DNA of 64,000 bases from Pseudoalteromonas sp. MM1 (GTDB lineage Bacteria > Pseudomonadota > Gammaproteobacteria > Enterobacterales > Alteromonadaceae), in contig NZ_AP027922.1 in the NCBI RefSeq assembly GCF_030296835.1, positions 2,108,001-2,172,000 of the forward strand. The letters run 5' to 3'. Numbering within the stretch: the first letter of the stretch is position 1; each line of letters starts with the position of its first letter. The position numbers and the translations under genes were made by a program. Positions 53,966 to 61,254 of this stretch are shown here, one piece after another. Under the pieces are notes generated by a model, which did not search any database, had not been told where the DNA came from, and saw only the letters and a program-made list of their open reading frames with translations.

Positions 53966-54868
53966 ATGTTTTCTAAGTTTCCACCAAAAGTATCTGTTCC
54001 TCTGTTTTATGCGTTCATAACAATGATGTATCTGATTAGATTCTTTGTCGGAAACATATATGGAATATTCCTTTTAGCGTTATTTATCTACTACAGAGCT
54101 GATGAGTTATTCGGTATTAGCCCCTATACGTTTGATCAATTAGTACTCTGGTTGGTTTCTCAAAGCGAATCAACTAAAACAGCACTGCTAAGTTCATTCA
54201 TTACTGTTATAGGATTTATGCTCGCCTACGCTACAGCTACGGCAAACTGGAAAGGCCAACTTCAAGCTAATCTCAAATTACAGGCAGCGGGTGAGATTGA
54301 TGTATTTTTCTCAGAATATTCAAAATTAGCAACAGACTGTGAAATTTATGCGTCGTCACTTGCGGAATCGGTTGATAAAATTCAAAAAAATTGCACTATA
54401 GAAAAAGCAGTTTTCCTTGCTAACTATAATCGTGATCAAGGGCAAATCTTCATGCAAAAAAGGCAGAGGCTTGTAGCTATGGGTATCGATGTTCATAGCT
54501 TTCAGGGACGTTATAGTACGCTTCTCCTGTCTGCCCCTAATTTAAAATCTAGCCTAGATGCTGCGACTGCAGCCGTTACAAATATCAATGATAAACTCTG
54601 GATAAATGTTCCATTCCACATCCAAGGTGATGAGAATATAGTCCAAACATTTGTTAATCAGGTAAATGTTGCTGATTGTTTAGCTCTTAAATCGGCGGTT
54701 GACGCTCACCACGGTGAGCTTAATTTCTCTTCTGGGGCTGTGAGAGGTAATTTAATGTCAACTGTTATCGGTTTCAATATCTGGACAATGTACCACTTGT
54801 TTCGTCAGTGTGGTGGTTTCTATGCGGTAATTAAAGAACGCTATACTAAGTCGCAAAAAAACGGTTAA
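53966..54868 (+). CDS. Cassette 8: membrane protein with large cytoplasmic part
   Basis: 300 residues from ATG 53966 with GTAGGAG upstream. Three hydrophobic segments near the N-terminus (VSVPLFYAFITMMYLIRFF, YGIFLLALFIYY, LLSSFITVIGFMLAYATA), then about 190 residues that look helical and soluble (QANLKLQAAGEIDVFFSEYS, ATAAVTNINDKLWINVPF). Family not recognised. Larger than most cassettes. The IS110-type element interrupts the attC behind it. Confidence 0.65.
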   Translation: MFSKFPPKVSVPLFYAFITMMYLIRFFVGNIYGIFLLALFIYYRADELFGISPYTFDQLVLWLVSQSESTKTALLSSFITVIGFMLAYATATANWKGQLQANLKLQAAGEIDVFFSEYSKLATDCEIYASSLAESVDKIQKNCTIEKAVFLANYNRDQGQIFMQKRQRLVAMGIDVHSFQGRYSTLLLSAPNLKSSLDAATAAVTNINDKLWINVPFHIQGDENIVQTFVNQVNVADCLALKSAVDAHHGELNFSSGAVRGNLMSTVIGFNIWTMYHLFRQCGGFYAVIKERYTKSQKNG

Positions 54869-54942
54869 CAAGGCAATTAAAAATCGCCCACATAAAGCGT
54901 GGGCTGGACTCGCTAACGCTCGCCTTTTATTGCGGCGTTGGT
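54863..54942 (+). repeat. attC site 8, interrupted by the IS110-type element
   Basis: R'' GGTTAAC complements the cassette start box GTTAACC. The body has the usual arms (CGCCCACATAAAGCGTGGGCTGG... GCGGCG). Its G^TT crossover point is at 54937-54938; the next cassette resumes with TTATGT at 56100. This one is about 75 bases before the insertion. Confidence 0.8.
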
Positions 54943-54953
54943 ATGACTCCCAC

Positions 54954-55223
54954 TGTCAAGTTAAGCACACTGATCCTTGCTTAACTTTTTAAGCCATAAT
55001 TACTTCAGCTCGAATTAGAGCGAGTTAATACATAGGATGAAGCAAGTAATGTCGTCGGTTATCTTGCTGATATTCGTTGGTTATTACTATTTCTAGTAAC
55101 AGAGCAGACCTTACTTATTTCGTCGGGGCACCTGTCTTCAGTCTATGTTCGTGGTTCAATGAAGCGTTAGCTACATTGCCATCCTAACGCCGTCGGTGGT
55201 TGTGCCACTCCCGATGCTTGATC
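54954..55223 (-). ncRNA. Candidate IS guide (seek/bridge) RNA region
   Basis: The noncoding end of the element contains GCGTTAG at 55164-55170 and, on the other strand, GGCGTTAGG at 55183-55191. They face each other as a hairpin with a 12-base loop. GGCGTTAGG is the R' consensus of the attC targets in this array. Guide RNAs of IS1111-type elements lie in this position downstream of the transposase and carry target-like sequences in loops. This is inference from position and sequence match. Confidence 0.45.
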
Positions 55224-55999
55224 CTATGCATTAACTCTAATTCGTTTATCATGCAGGTACTCTTGCCAATCTAAGTTTTGTATTTACTGGCGTTAGCACC
55301 ACTTCTTTTGTAATTGCCCATATGTATGCAATCATTTCTCGAGCAATGGACGTGATGTGTTAGCTCATTGTCTAGCCGCTCAAGTCGGCTTATTCGTTCA
55401 TTAATTGTGTGTAAAAACTCTTGTAAGACGATGTGCTGCGCGGGATGTGGCAACACAAGCTCAGTGAGCCAACGTAAATGTTTTTGCGACCAATTTGCGG
55501 TGCCTTTATAATTAATATTATTGCGAAGCAGCAACGCTTTTAACTGATATTTAGCATCTTTTAAATCCTTCATGGCTACTTCGCGTGCACGAGATAAATC
55601 GCGTACAGCTTCATCTTCAGGCTCGGGGACATAAATAGGTGTTAAATCTTCAGACTTAAGTAATCTAGCAAGCTTAAGGGCATCACGTTTATCGGTTTTA
55701 ATCTTCTCACCTGGCTTTTTAGGAATAAGAGAGGGTGCAACCACATAACAGCAATGGCCAAGGCTGGTAATTAATCGGTAAATCCAATAACCACAAGGGC
55801 CTGCTTCATAGACAAAGTGTAGCGTTGCGCCAGGGTATTTGGATTCAAACTGACGAATAAGCTTTTGAACGGCCACTTTGGAAGAAGAAATTCGGCCAAG
55901 ATGAACGGGTTGCGCGCCTCTATGTTCTTCAATATAGGCGACTTCATTGAATTCTTTATGTGTATCAAGTCCGATAAAAAGTATGCTATGTTTGTTCAT
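55224..55999 (-). pseudogene. DEDD transposase of the IS110 family, deleted and frameshifted
   Basis: The intact N-terminal part (from ATG 55999) has the RuvC-like DEDD fold (FIGLDTHKEF, KTDKRDALKLARLL, LSRAREVAMKDLKDAKYQLKAL). The frame ends at 55271 after 242 residues. About 80-100 residues containing the C-terminal Tnp_20 domain with its catalytic serine are missing between HHVHC and HMGNYKRSG. The true C-terminus (LDWQEYLHDKRIRVNA) follows in another frame and stops at 55224; one extra base in an A/T run would restore it. The transposase is not functional. Confidence 0.85.
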
Positions 56000-56127
56000 G
56001 TTAGCCTCTGCTATTTAGTTATTTGACAAACTAATTATGGCTCTGGCTTTGAATTAAGCTAACCCACGAAAAGCGGAGGCTAACACCGTGTGGGAGTCAT
56101 TATGTCTATATGCCGAAGGAGAGTTCA

Positions 56128-56724
56128 GTGAAGATCTATGGAGATATTCAATCAGGTAATTGTTATAAGGTAAAACTTTTAACATCGCTTTTAGACATCA
56201 AACATGAGTGGGTTGATGTTGATATTTTAGCAAAAGAAACACAAACTGATTCCTTTTTAAAAATGAATCCAAATGGAAAAATTCCATTACTTGAGTTAGA
56301 TGATGGGACTTATATTTCAGAATCTAATGCTATTCTAAATTACCTTGCCTTTGAAACACCGTTAGCTGGTAAAACACGTTTTACTACTTCTAAAATACTA
56401 GAGTGGCAATTCTTTGAACAATATAGCCATGAACCCTATATTGCTGTTGCACGGTTTATTTCTAAATACCTCGGGTTACCCGAAGATCGTATATCTGAGT
56501 ATGAGGCTAAACAATTAGGTGGTCATAAAGCTTTAAAAGTTATGGAAGAGCAGCTGAAATTAACGCCTTATCTTGTTGGCTCTGAAATAAGTATTGCTGA
56601 TATATCATTGTATGGGTATACACATGTTGCACATGAGGGTGGATTTGATTTGTCAGAATATCCATCGATTCAACAATGGATAGACCGGATTCAATCCGAT
56701 CCTAAATATATAGGTATGGAGTAA
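56128..56724 (+). CDS. Cassette 9: glutathione S-transferase
   Basis: 198 residues from GTG 56128, with AAGGAGAG at 56115-56122; an in-frame ATG at 56110 lacks that spacing. The thioredoxin-like N-domain starts KIYGDIQSGNCYKVKLLTSL and has NPNGKIPLLELDDGTYISES, with the cis-Pro and SES glutathione-binding motif; the all-helical C-domain has PYLVGSEISIADISLYGYTH, the N-capping box of GSTs. A resistance or detoxification role is plausible. It lies just downstream of the IS. Confidence 0.88.
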   Translation: MKIYGDIQSGNCYKVKLLTSLLDIKHEWVDVDILAKETQTDSFLKMNPNGKIPLLELDDGTYISESNAILNYLAFETPLAGKTRFTTSKILEWQFFEQYSHEPYIAVARFISKYLGLPEDRISEYEAKQLGGHKALKVMEEQLKLTPYLVGSEISIADISLYGYTHVAHEGGFDLSEYPSIQQWIDRIQSDPKYIGME

Positions 56725-56729
56725 TCGGC

Positions 56730-56832
56730 ATATAACAAGCCAATTAAGACGGGACTGCTAACAGCTTGCTCGGTTCCGCTTCGCTACACATTTTAGCAAG
56801 CTATTATCAGCCCCTTATTTGGGGTGTTAGGC
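56730..56832 (+). repeat. attC site 9
   Basis: R'' ATATAAC matches the start box TTATGT of its cassette at 56100 with one difference; R' is GTTAGGC. Arms TAACAGCTTGCT and AGCAAGCTATTA are complementary. 103 bases. Confidence 0.85.
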
Positions 56833-56840
56833 GCCAAAGT

Positions 56841-57236
56841 ATGTATGCATCATTTAAAGAAATGCCGCCTGTTTTAAAATTTTTAACGGGGATGGCAATT
56901 TTCTTTATATTTCTTTTTTTTAAAGCCACGATCCCCGGAATGTTTGGTACTTTCACGTACAATGGTGAAGTTCTAGAATTTAATGAAATATGGGAGCGTG
57001 GTTTTGGAGTGCCGTTAATTATAATCGGTCTTTTGGTGCCTCTCTCTGGCGTATCAGTTCTTTTAAAACAAAAGTATTCTAGACATTTCTATTGCTTCGC
57101 CTTAGCTGTCGCAGTTTCTATGCCAGCGTTAGAAGAAAGAGACTTTTACGCATTAGTATTCTTCTTGATTGTTCCAGTTATCGCTGCGATTTATCTTTTT
57201 TCATTTAATGAAGTTCGGCGGTATTATGTCACCTAA
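56841..57236 (+). CDS. Cassette 10: small membrane protein, four hydrophobic segments
   Basis: 131 residues from ATG 56841, nine bases after the R' box; the longer frame beginning at 56766 starts inside attC 9. Segments LTGMAIFFIFLFF, VPLIIIGLLVPLSGVSVLL, FYCFALAVAVSMPAL and YALVFFLIVPVIAAIYLFSF. No family recognised. Stop overlaps attC 10. Confidence 0.65.
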   Translation: MYASFKEMPPVLKFLTGMAIFFIFLFFKATIPGMFGTFTYNGEVLEFNEIWERGFGVPLIIIGLLVPLSGVSVLLKQKYSRHFYCFALAVAVSMPALEERDFYALVFFLIVPVIAAIYLFSFNEVRRYYVT

Positions 57237-57336
57237 CAAAAAAATTAAGTCGTTCCCGTTGGTCACTGGGACGCATACACGTGGGCTGCTTCGCATTCTA
57301 GCCCACGCGTCTGCGCCCCTTATTTAAAAGTTATGT
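57231..57336 (+). repeat. attC site 10
   Basis: R'' ACCTAAC, one base off the complement of its start box GTTAGGC; R' is GTTATGT. Arms CGCATACACGTGGGCT and AGCCCACGCGTCTGCG. 106 bases. Confidence 0.85.
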
Positions 57337-57374
57337 GTCCCGTCTTATCCGAATATTTTACAAAAGGATTTATT

Positions 57375-57884
57375 ATGAGAATTGGTTTTCTATTTATTCC
57401 GTTTATTGTAAGTGGCTGTGCAGGTTTACCTAAATATAAAGCTCCTCAAGCAAACCAGCCTACAGCGGCACTAAAAATAAATCATGATTTCAACGCACCA
57501 CTGCTTGGCTATTCTACATTTGTGAATGTTCACTCTGAAGAGGAGTCATGTGGAAAATCGTTTGGTGAGGAAAGTGCAGCTCAATTAGTTATTTTGGATG
57601 ACAGCAATCCTTTAATTTCACCATTAAACCCAGATGGCGTAAATCTTGTTGCTGACAAAAAATACACCTTCATGATTATGTCAGTAGCAGGCATGAGTAA
57701 TTGCACAACTTACGCTTCATTCAAGCCTAAAGCTGATCAAAACTATGAAATCAACGTGTCGGGTAAGTTAGGAGCACATGAGTCATATTGTAAAGCTGAA
57801 TTAGTTCATATAGATGGCAAGTCAAAAGAAACTTCACCTATGCAATTCGAATACTATGGCAATTGCAGGGAATCGAACAACTAA
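57375..57884 (+). CDS. Cassette 11: lipoprotein
   Basis: 169 residues from ATG 57375, with AAAGGA upstream. Signal peptide and lipobox: MRIGFLFIPFIVSGCAG, Cys at about residue 15. The mature part has two further Cys pairs, ESCGKSFGEE and SNCTTYASFKPKADQNYEIN, and a beta-rich pattern. Function unknown. Unusual cassette content because it is exported. Confidence 0.8.
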   Translation: MRIGFLFIPFIVSGCAGLPKYKAPQANQPTAALKINHDFNAPLLGYSTFVNVHSEEESCGKSFGEESAAQLVILDDSNPLISPLNPDGVNLVADKKYTFMIMSVAGMSNCTTYASFKPKADQNYEINVSGKLGAHESYCKAELVHIDGKSKETSPMQFEYYGNCRESNN

Positions 57885-57885
57885 C

Positions 57886-57986
57886 ACATAACAAGCGCAT
57901 CAATGAATGGACGTCTAAAGCTTGGCTGGCGCTCGTTCCTCGCTATTTTAGCCAAGCTTAATCCGCCCATTATGCGGGCGTTAGGC
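57886..57986 (+). repeat. attC site 11
   Basis: R'' ACATAAC complements its start box GTTATGT exactly. R' is GTTAGGC. Arms AAGCTTGGCT and AGCCAAGCTT. 101 bases. Confidence 0.88.
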
Positions 57987-58000
57987 GAATAGGAGATAAA

Positions 58001-58939
58001 TTGGAAAATTCATGGAAGCCTAAAGGCTGGCTGAGTATTTTATACGGTTTTGTATTACAGCCATTTACGTTTTTGTATGTCAATAAAGCCAAGCTGTTTT
58101 GGTTTTATTTAATCTTAACAGTATTAGTTTCATTGATTGATACAAAACTACATGCAATACCAAATAAGGAAGCTTGGTATCAAAGCGTATACTTCACGTG
58201 GCTAATTTTTTTAATTTGTCCTTTGCACGCATTTCTAATATCTCGACATTACGATAAAGCTCAGATTAGAAAATGGTACGCTAGCTGGTGGGCTACATTA
58301 GTATGTTTTGTAGTAGTTTTTATTTTAATGTTTTTGGGCAGAACATTTTTATTTGAACCATTTTCTATTCCTGCAAAGTCAATGAGTCCCACCTTGAATC
58401 CCGGTGACCAAGTAATAGTTAGTAAAAGCGGATATGGGAACTACAAATACTTAGGAATACAAATATATAAAACAGAACCATCTGAAGCTCTGCAAAGAGG
58501 GGATGTGGTAGTTTTTCAATATCCCCAAAATCCCAGCATTGATTATGTCAAAAGAGTCATTGGGTTGCCTGGCGATAAAGTGGTCTACCGCAACAAAAGT
58601 ATTTTTATTAAACCTTCGTGTTTGGATGAATCAGCCAATTGCCCTAGTTTTAAGGAAGTGGAGAAAGAGTATAAATTTACTCGAAGCGAAGATGATTCTG
58701 AACACGTGTATTATCAAGAATTTTTAGGCAAAGTGTCATACGATATAAAATTGAACAGTAATCATATAGATCTAGCCAATCGATATTTTTATCAAGTTGG
58801 GACCCAACAAGATGAATGGTTAATACCAGATAATCATTATTTCGTATTGGGTGACAACAGAGATAATAGTCTAGACAGTCGTTATTGGGGGTTTGTACCT
58901 GAGAGTAATATTGTAGGTAGAGTAACTTTTAAATGGTAA
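58001..58939 (+). CDS. Cassette 12: type I signal peptidase
   Basis: 312 residues from TTG 58001, with AGGAGA upstream. Four hydrophobic segments (about residues 13-31, 34-50, 66-80, 95-115) precede the S26 catalytic domain. Catalytic Ser is in FEPFSIPAKSMSPTLNPGDQ, the Lys is in DYVKRVIGLPGDKV, and the late box GDNRDNSLDSRYWG is intact. Longer N-terminal membrane part than E. coli LepB. A signal peptidase inside an integron cassette is unusual; the host must have its own LepB elsewhere. Confidence 0.93.
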   Translation: MENSWKPKGWLSILYGFVLQPFTFLYVNKAKLFWFYLILTVLVSLIDTKLHAIPNKEAWYQSVYFTWLIFLICPLHAFLISRHYDKAQIRKWYASWWATLVCFVVVFILMFLGRTFLFEPFSIPAKSMSPTLNPGDQVIVSKSGYGNYKYLGIQIYKTEPSEALQRGDVVVFQYPQNPSIDYVKRVIGLPGDKVVYRNKSIFIKPSCLDESANCPSFKEVEKEYKFTRSEDDSEHVYYQEFLGKVSYDIKLNSNHIDLANRYFYQVGTQQDEWLIPDNHYFVLGDNRDNSLDSRYWGFVPESNIVGRVTFKW

Positions 58940-58944
58940 TTCGC

Positions 58945-59045
58945 CTAACAAACCAATGCAGGCAGGGACTTTTAACCGTTGGCTGAGTTCCGCTTCGCTT
59001 CACATTATAGCCAACAATTAAAAGCCCCTGATTGGGGCGTTGGTG
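58945..59045 (+). repeat. attC site 12
   Basis: R'' GCCTAAC complements its start box GTTAGGC. R' is GTTGGTG. Arms AACCGTTGGCT/AGCCAACAATT. 101 bases. Confidence 0.85.
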
Positions 59046-59059
59046 CCTAGGATGGTGTC

Positions 59060-59527
59060 GTGAAATATCTAATATATTTGGTTATTGTCATTTCTTCTTT
59101 TAAAACTATCGCTCAAGATCATGATTGGATTCTGAGAGCTAAAATTGAGACTATGAGAAGTAATGATCAGATTTGGGTTAATGATAAAGGTGAGTTTTAT
59201 TGGAGTACATCAATGTTCTTTGAGTCTATGCCTTGTAAAACTAATCTTAGTGACAGTGAACTTATTGAAGTCTCATCATTAATACAAAGTTTGCCTTCTG
59301 AACCATATGAAAGAGATTTCAATAACCAATGTAAAGATGGTCTTCGTTTCTTTATTCTATCTTCAACTAAGCAAGTTAACGGAAATTTTGTACAAGTCGG
59401 TAAGCAATTTCCAGCCTCAAAGGAGTGTCGAATTAAGGCAATTGATAAAGCTTGGGATGACTTAAGTGAAAAGCTATATACATTAACTCAAGACAAGTTT
59501 AAATCTTGCAAAAGTAGTTCGTGGTAA
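59060..59527 (+). CDS. Cassette 13: secreted hypothetical protein
   Basis: 155 residues from GTG 59060. A signal peptide (KYLIYLVIVISSFKTIAQ) is followed by a soluble domain with about four cysteines: MPCKTNLSDSELIEVSSLI, NNQCKDGL, SKECRIKAI and KSCKSS near the end. No homologue recognised. Exported like cassette 11. Confidence 0.7.
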   Translation: MKYLIYLVIVISSFKTIAQDHDWILRAKIETMRSNDQIWVNDKGEFYWSTSMFFESMPCKTNLSDSELIEVSSLIQSLPSEPYERDFNNQCKDGLRFFILSSTKQVNGNFVQVGKQFPASKECRIKAIDKAWDDLSEKLYTLTQDKFKSCKSSSW

Positions 59528-59529
59528 CA

Positions 59530-59628
59530 GGCACATCAAGCTGCTCAAGCGGGACAAATAACAGTTGGCTGTTTCGCTCCGCTCACATTATAGCCAACTA
59601 CTATTTACCTCTTAACAGGGCGTTGGTA
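59530..59628 (+). repeat. attC site 13 (degenerate R'' box)
   Basis: The R'' box reads GGCACATC and only partly complements the cassette start box GTTGGTG. R' is GTTGGTA. The arms AACAGTTGGCT/AGCCAACTACTATT and the spacers are good. 99 bases. Confidence 0.75.
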
Positions 59629-59647
59629 TTTCTTAAGAGAGATCTAT

Positions 59648-60268
59648 TTGAATCAATATTTATCCACACTACTTAGTTCCATCGGTATCGATTTCGTACA
59701 CTTAAAAAACAAATATCTTAGTCCCCAGGAACTTACATATATCGATAAGCTGTTGGCATCTAAGAAAGATTTCGAAGGAACTTTTTATACTGACGAACAT
59801 GGCGATAAATTGGAGGTGTTGCTAATGTTTCTGAATGCTCATAAGGAGGGCATAATCAATATTATGGGAGGCAAAGGGAAAACAGAAACACTTAACGAGC
59901 TATATACATCAAGTGTGACATCAGGGAGTTATGATTGTTTTTGCTTTGATTTGTCAAAGTTTCCTCAAAGCTACACGCCTTTGAATCAAACTTTAACCTT
60001 ATATCGAATAGGTAGAGATGGTGAGTCTAAACAGGATTTAGGTTGCTCGTGGGCAATGGAAATTGAAGGGCTTAATGCTTTTTACCATTCATCTGGAATG
60101 TCCAAATCCACGCTTAAAGCTAAGCCAGTATTTCTTATGGAAATAGATGATTCACAGGTGCTGTTCGAAGGTAATGTAAGAGAACATGAATTAGTATTAA
60201 AGCCTAATTTTGCACCTAATATATTAGAAAAGCTTGATGAAGAAAGACGAAACCGAATTAGCAGTTAA
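59648..60268 (+). CDS. Cassette 14: possible ADP-ribosyltransferase-like protein
   Basis: 206 residues from TTG 59648. The second half has LTLYRIGRDGESKQDLGCSW, AMEIEGLNAFYHSSG and NVREHELVLKPNF, reminiscent of the R-S-E pattern (Arg in LYR, Ser-Trp, Glu in HEL) of small ART-fold proteins. No signal peptide. The resemblance is by eye and unproven; the catalytic Glu context is weak. The attC behind it is collapsed. Confidence 0.6.
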   Translation: MNQYLSTLLSSIGIDFVHLKNKYLSPQELTYIDKLLASKKDFEGTFYTDEHGDKLEVLLMFLNAHKEGIINIMGGKGKTETLNELYTSSVTSGSYDCFCFDLSKFPQSYTPLNQTLTLYRIGRDGESKQDLGCSWAMEIEGLNAFYHSSGMSKSTLKAKPVFLMEIDDSQVLFEGNVREHELVLKPNFAPNILEKLDEERRNRISS

Positions 60269-60270
60269 AT

Positions 60271-60300
60271 CATCTAACGAAATATAACAAGACGTTATGT
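60271..60300 (+). repeat. Collapsed attC-like remnant
   Basis: ATATAAC (60282-60288), AAGAC, GTTATGT (60294-60300): R''- and R'-like boxes only five bases apart instead of about 90. The stem has been lost. It separates cassettes 14 and 15. Confidence 0.55.
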
Positions 60301-60323
60301 GCCAGTGCAATATGGAGTAAGCA

Positions 60324-60779
60324 TTGAGTTTTAGTATTCAATCAAAATTATTATATAGTGCAGGTGTTATAGCTTCCGCTTCTGCGATCTGGCATCTACT
60401 CTGTATTTTGGCCGGTCCTAGTTGGTTTGCATTTGCTCGAGCACCTCAACAAATAATCGACTCTTCGATTCAAGGAACTTTACTTGCTCCAATTGGCACA
60501 ATAATCGTTGCAAGCTTAATGTTTGCTTGTACTATTTTTGCTTTTTCAGCAATTGGTTTAATTCGCAAAGTTCCTCTGCTCAAATCAGCTTTAATTACCA
60601 TTGCAATGATCTGCTTATTGCGGGGATTAATTGCTGTTCCTACATTTGTAACGCCCTCAGGTTTAGATACTTGGCAAATTGTAGCGAGTACTGTTTGGCT
60701 TTATGTTGGTATTTGTTTTTCCGCTGGTAGTATAGAACAATATAGTCTTGGTAAATTAGGCACACAGAAAACTTCTTAA
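60324..60779 (+). CDS. Cassette 15: small multi-spanning membrane protein
   Basis: 151 residues from TTG 60324, with TATGGAG upstream. Four hydrophobic segments (AGVIASASAIWHLLCILAG, IVASLMFACTIFAFSAIGLI, SALITIAMICLLRGLIAV, IVASTVWLYVGICFSAGS). No family recognised. No intact attC follows; a degenerate CGCCCC-ATTTATTAGGT at 60785-60801 may be what is left. It ends the array. Confidence 0.65.
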   Translation: MSFSIQSKLLYSAGVIASASAIWHLLCILAGPSWFAFARAPQQIIDSSIQGTLLAPIGTIIVASLMFACTIFAFSAIGLIRKVPLLKSALITIAMICLLRGLIAVPTFVTPSGLDTWQIVASTVWLYVGICFSAGSIEQYSLGKLGTQKTS

Positions 60780-60809
60780 ACTCTTCGCCCCATTTATTAG
60801 GTCTCACTA

Positions 60810-61250
60810 TTATTTTTTACTATACACATTCTCAGGATTTATTTGCATTAGCAGTGCTGGATTATCTATCGGTTTAAACCCGTATTGCGTATAAAGGCCA
60901 TGGGCATCAGCAGTGGCTAATAAAAAGCGCCTGAGCCCTTGCAGCTCAGGGTGCTCTACTATCGTTTTAACCAGTAACTTGCTCAAGCCATTACCTTGCA
61001 AATCTGGGATAATAAATACATCGGCTAAATAGGCAAAGGTGGCGTTGTCGGTTACTACACGGGCAAAACCTATTTGCTCGTTTTGGGCACTATAAACACC
61101 AAAGCACATTGAGTTATCAATTGCTTTTTGCATCACACTTTTGGGTATTCCTTTAGCCCAATAGCTATTAGCAATAAAGTTATAAATAACGTTAAAGTTA
61201 AGTTTGTTTTTGTCTGTGCTTATTGTGTATTTTTTCGTATTGGCATTCAT
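60810..61250 (-). CDS. GNAT N-acetyltransferase
   Basis: 146 residues. The acetyl-CoA loop is LADVFIIPDLQGNGLSKLL (Q-x-x-G-x-G/A type) and RFLLATADAHGLYTQYGF is the C-terminal GNAT motif. The substrate is unknown. The SDR gene ends four bases upstream on the same strand, so they form an operon. Confidence 0.88.
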   Translation of the reverse strand: MNANTKKYTISTDKNKLNFNVIYNFIANSYWAKGIPKSVMQKAIDNSMCFGVYSAQNEQIGFARVVTDNATFAYLADVFIIPDLQGNGLSKLLVKTIVEHPELQGLRRFLLATADAHGLYTQYGFKPIDNPALLMQINPENVYSKK

Positions 61251-61254
61251 TACA

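Larger units (their letters stand above)
54938..56099 (-). mobile_element. IS110/IS1111-group element, internally deleted, inserted in an attC site
   Basis: Subterminal inverted repeats of 11 bases: ATGACTCCCAC at 54943-54953 and GTGGGAGTCAT at 56090-56100. The left boundary is 5 bases outside its repeat, and the right one coincides with the next base, as in IS1111 elements. About 1.16 kb remains, shorter than the usual 1.4-1.6 kb. Insertion is exactly at the G^TT of attC 8, matching the attC-targeting IS1111 group. The noncoding end at 54954-55223 lies downstream of the transposase on the minus strand, as for IS1111 guide RNAs. Confidence 0.85.

Noticed and set aside
55224..55999. Intact IS110 transposase
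   Set aside because: It ends after 242 residues without the C-terminal domain, and the true C-terminus lies in another frame.
50446..60779. Toxin-antitoxin pairs in the cassettes
   Set aside because: Cassette arrays often hold them, but no adjacent pair here shows a known toxin or antitoxin motif.
50433..60800. The regularly recurring palindromic repeats suggested a CRISPR array
   Set aside because: Units are 300-1100 bases apart and contain genes; the repeats are long imperfect palindromes with integron core boxes, so they are attC sites.
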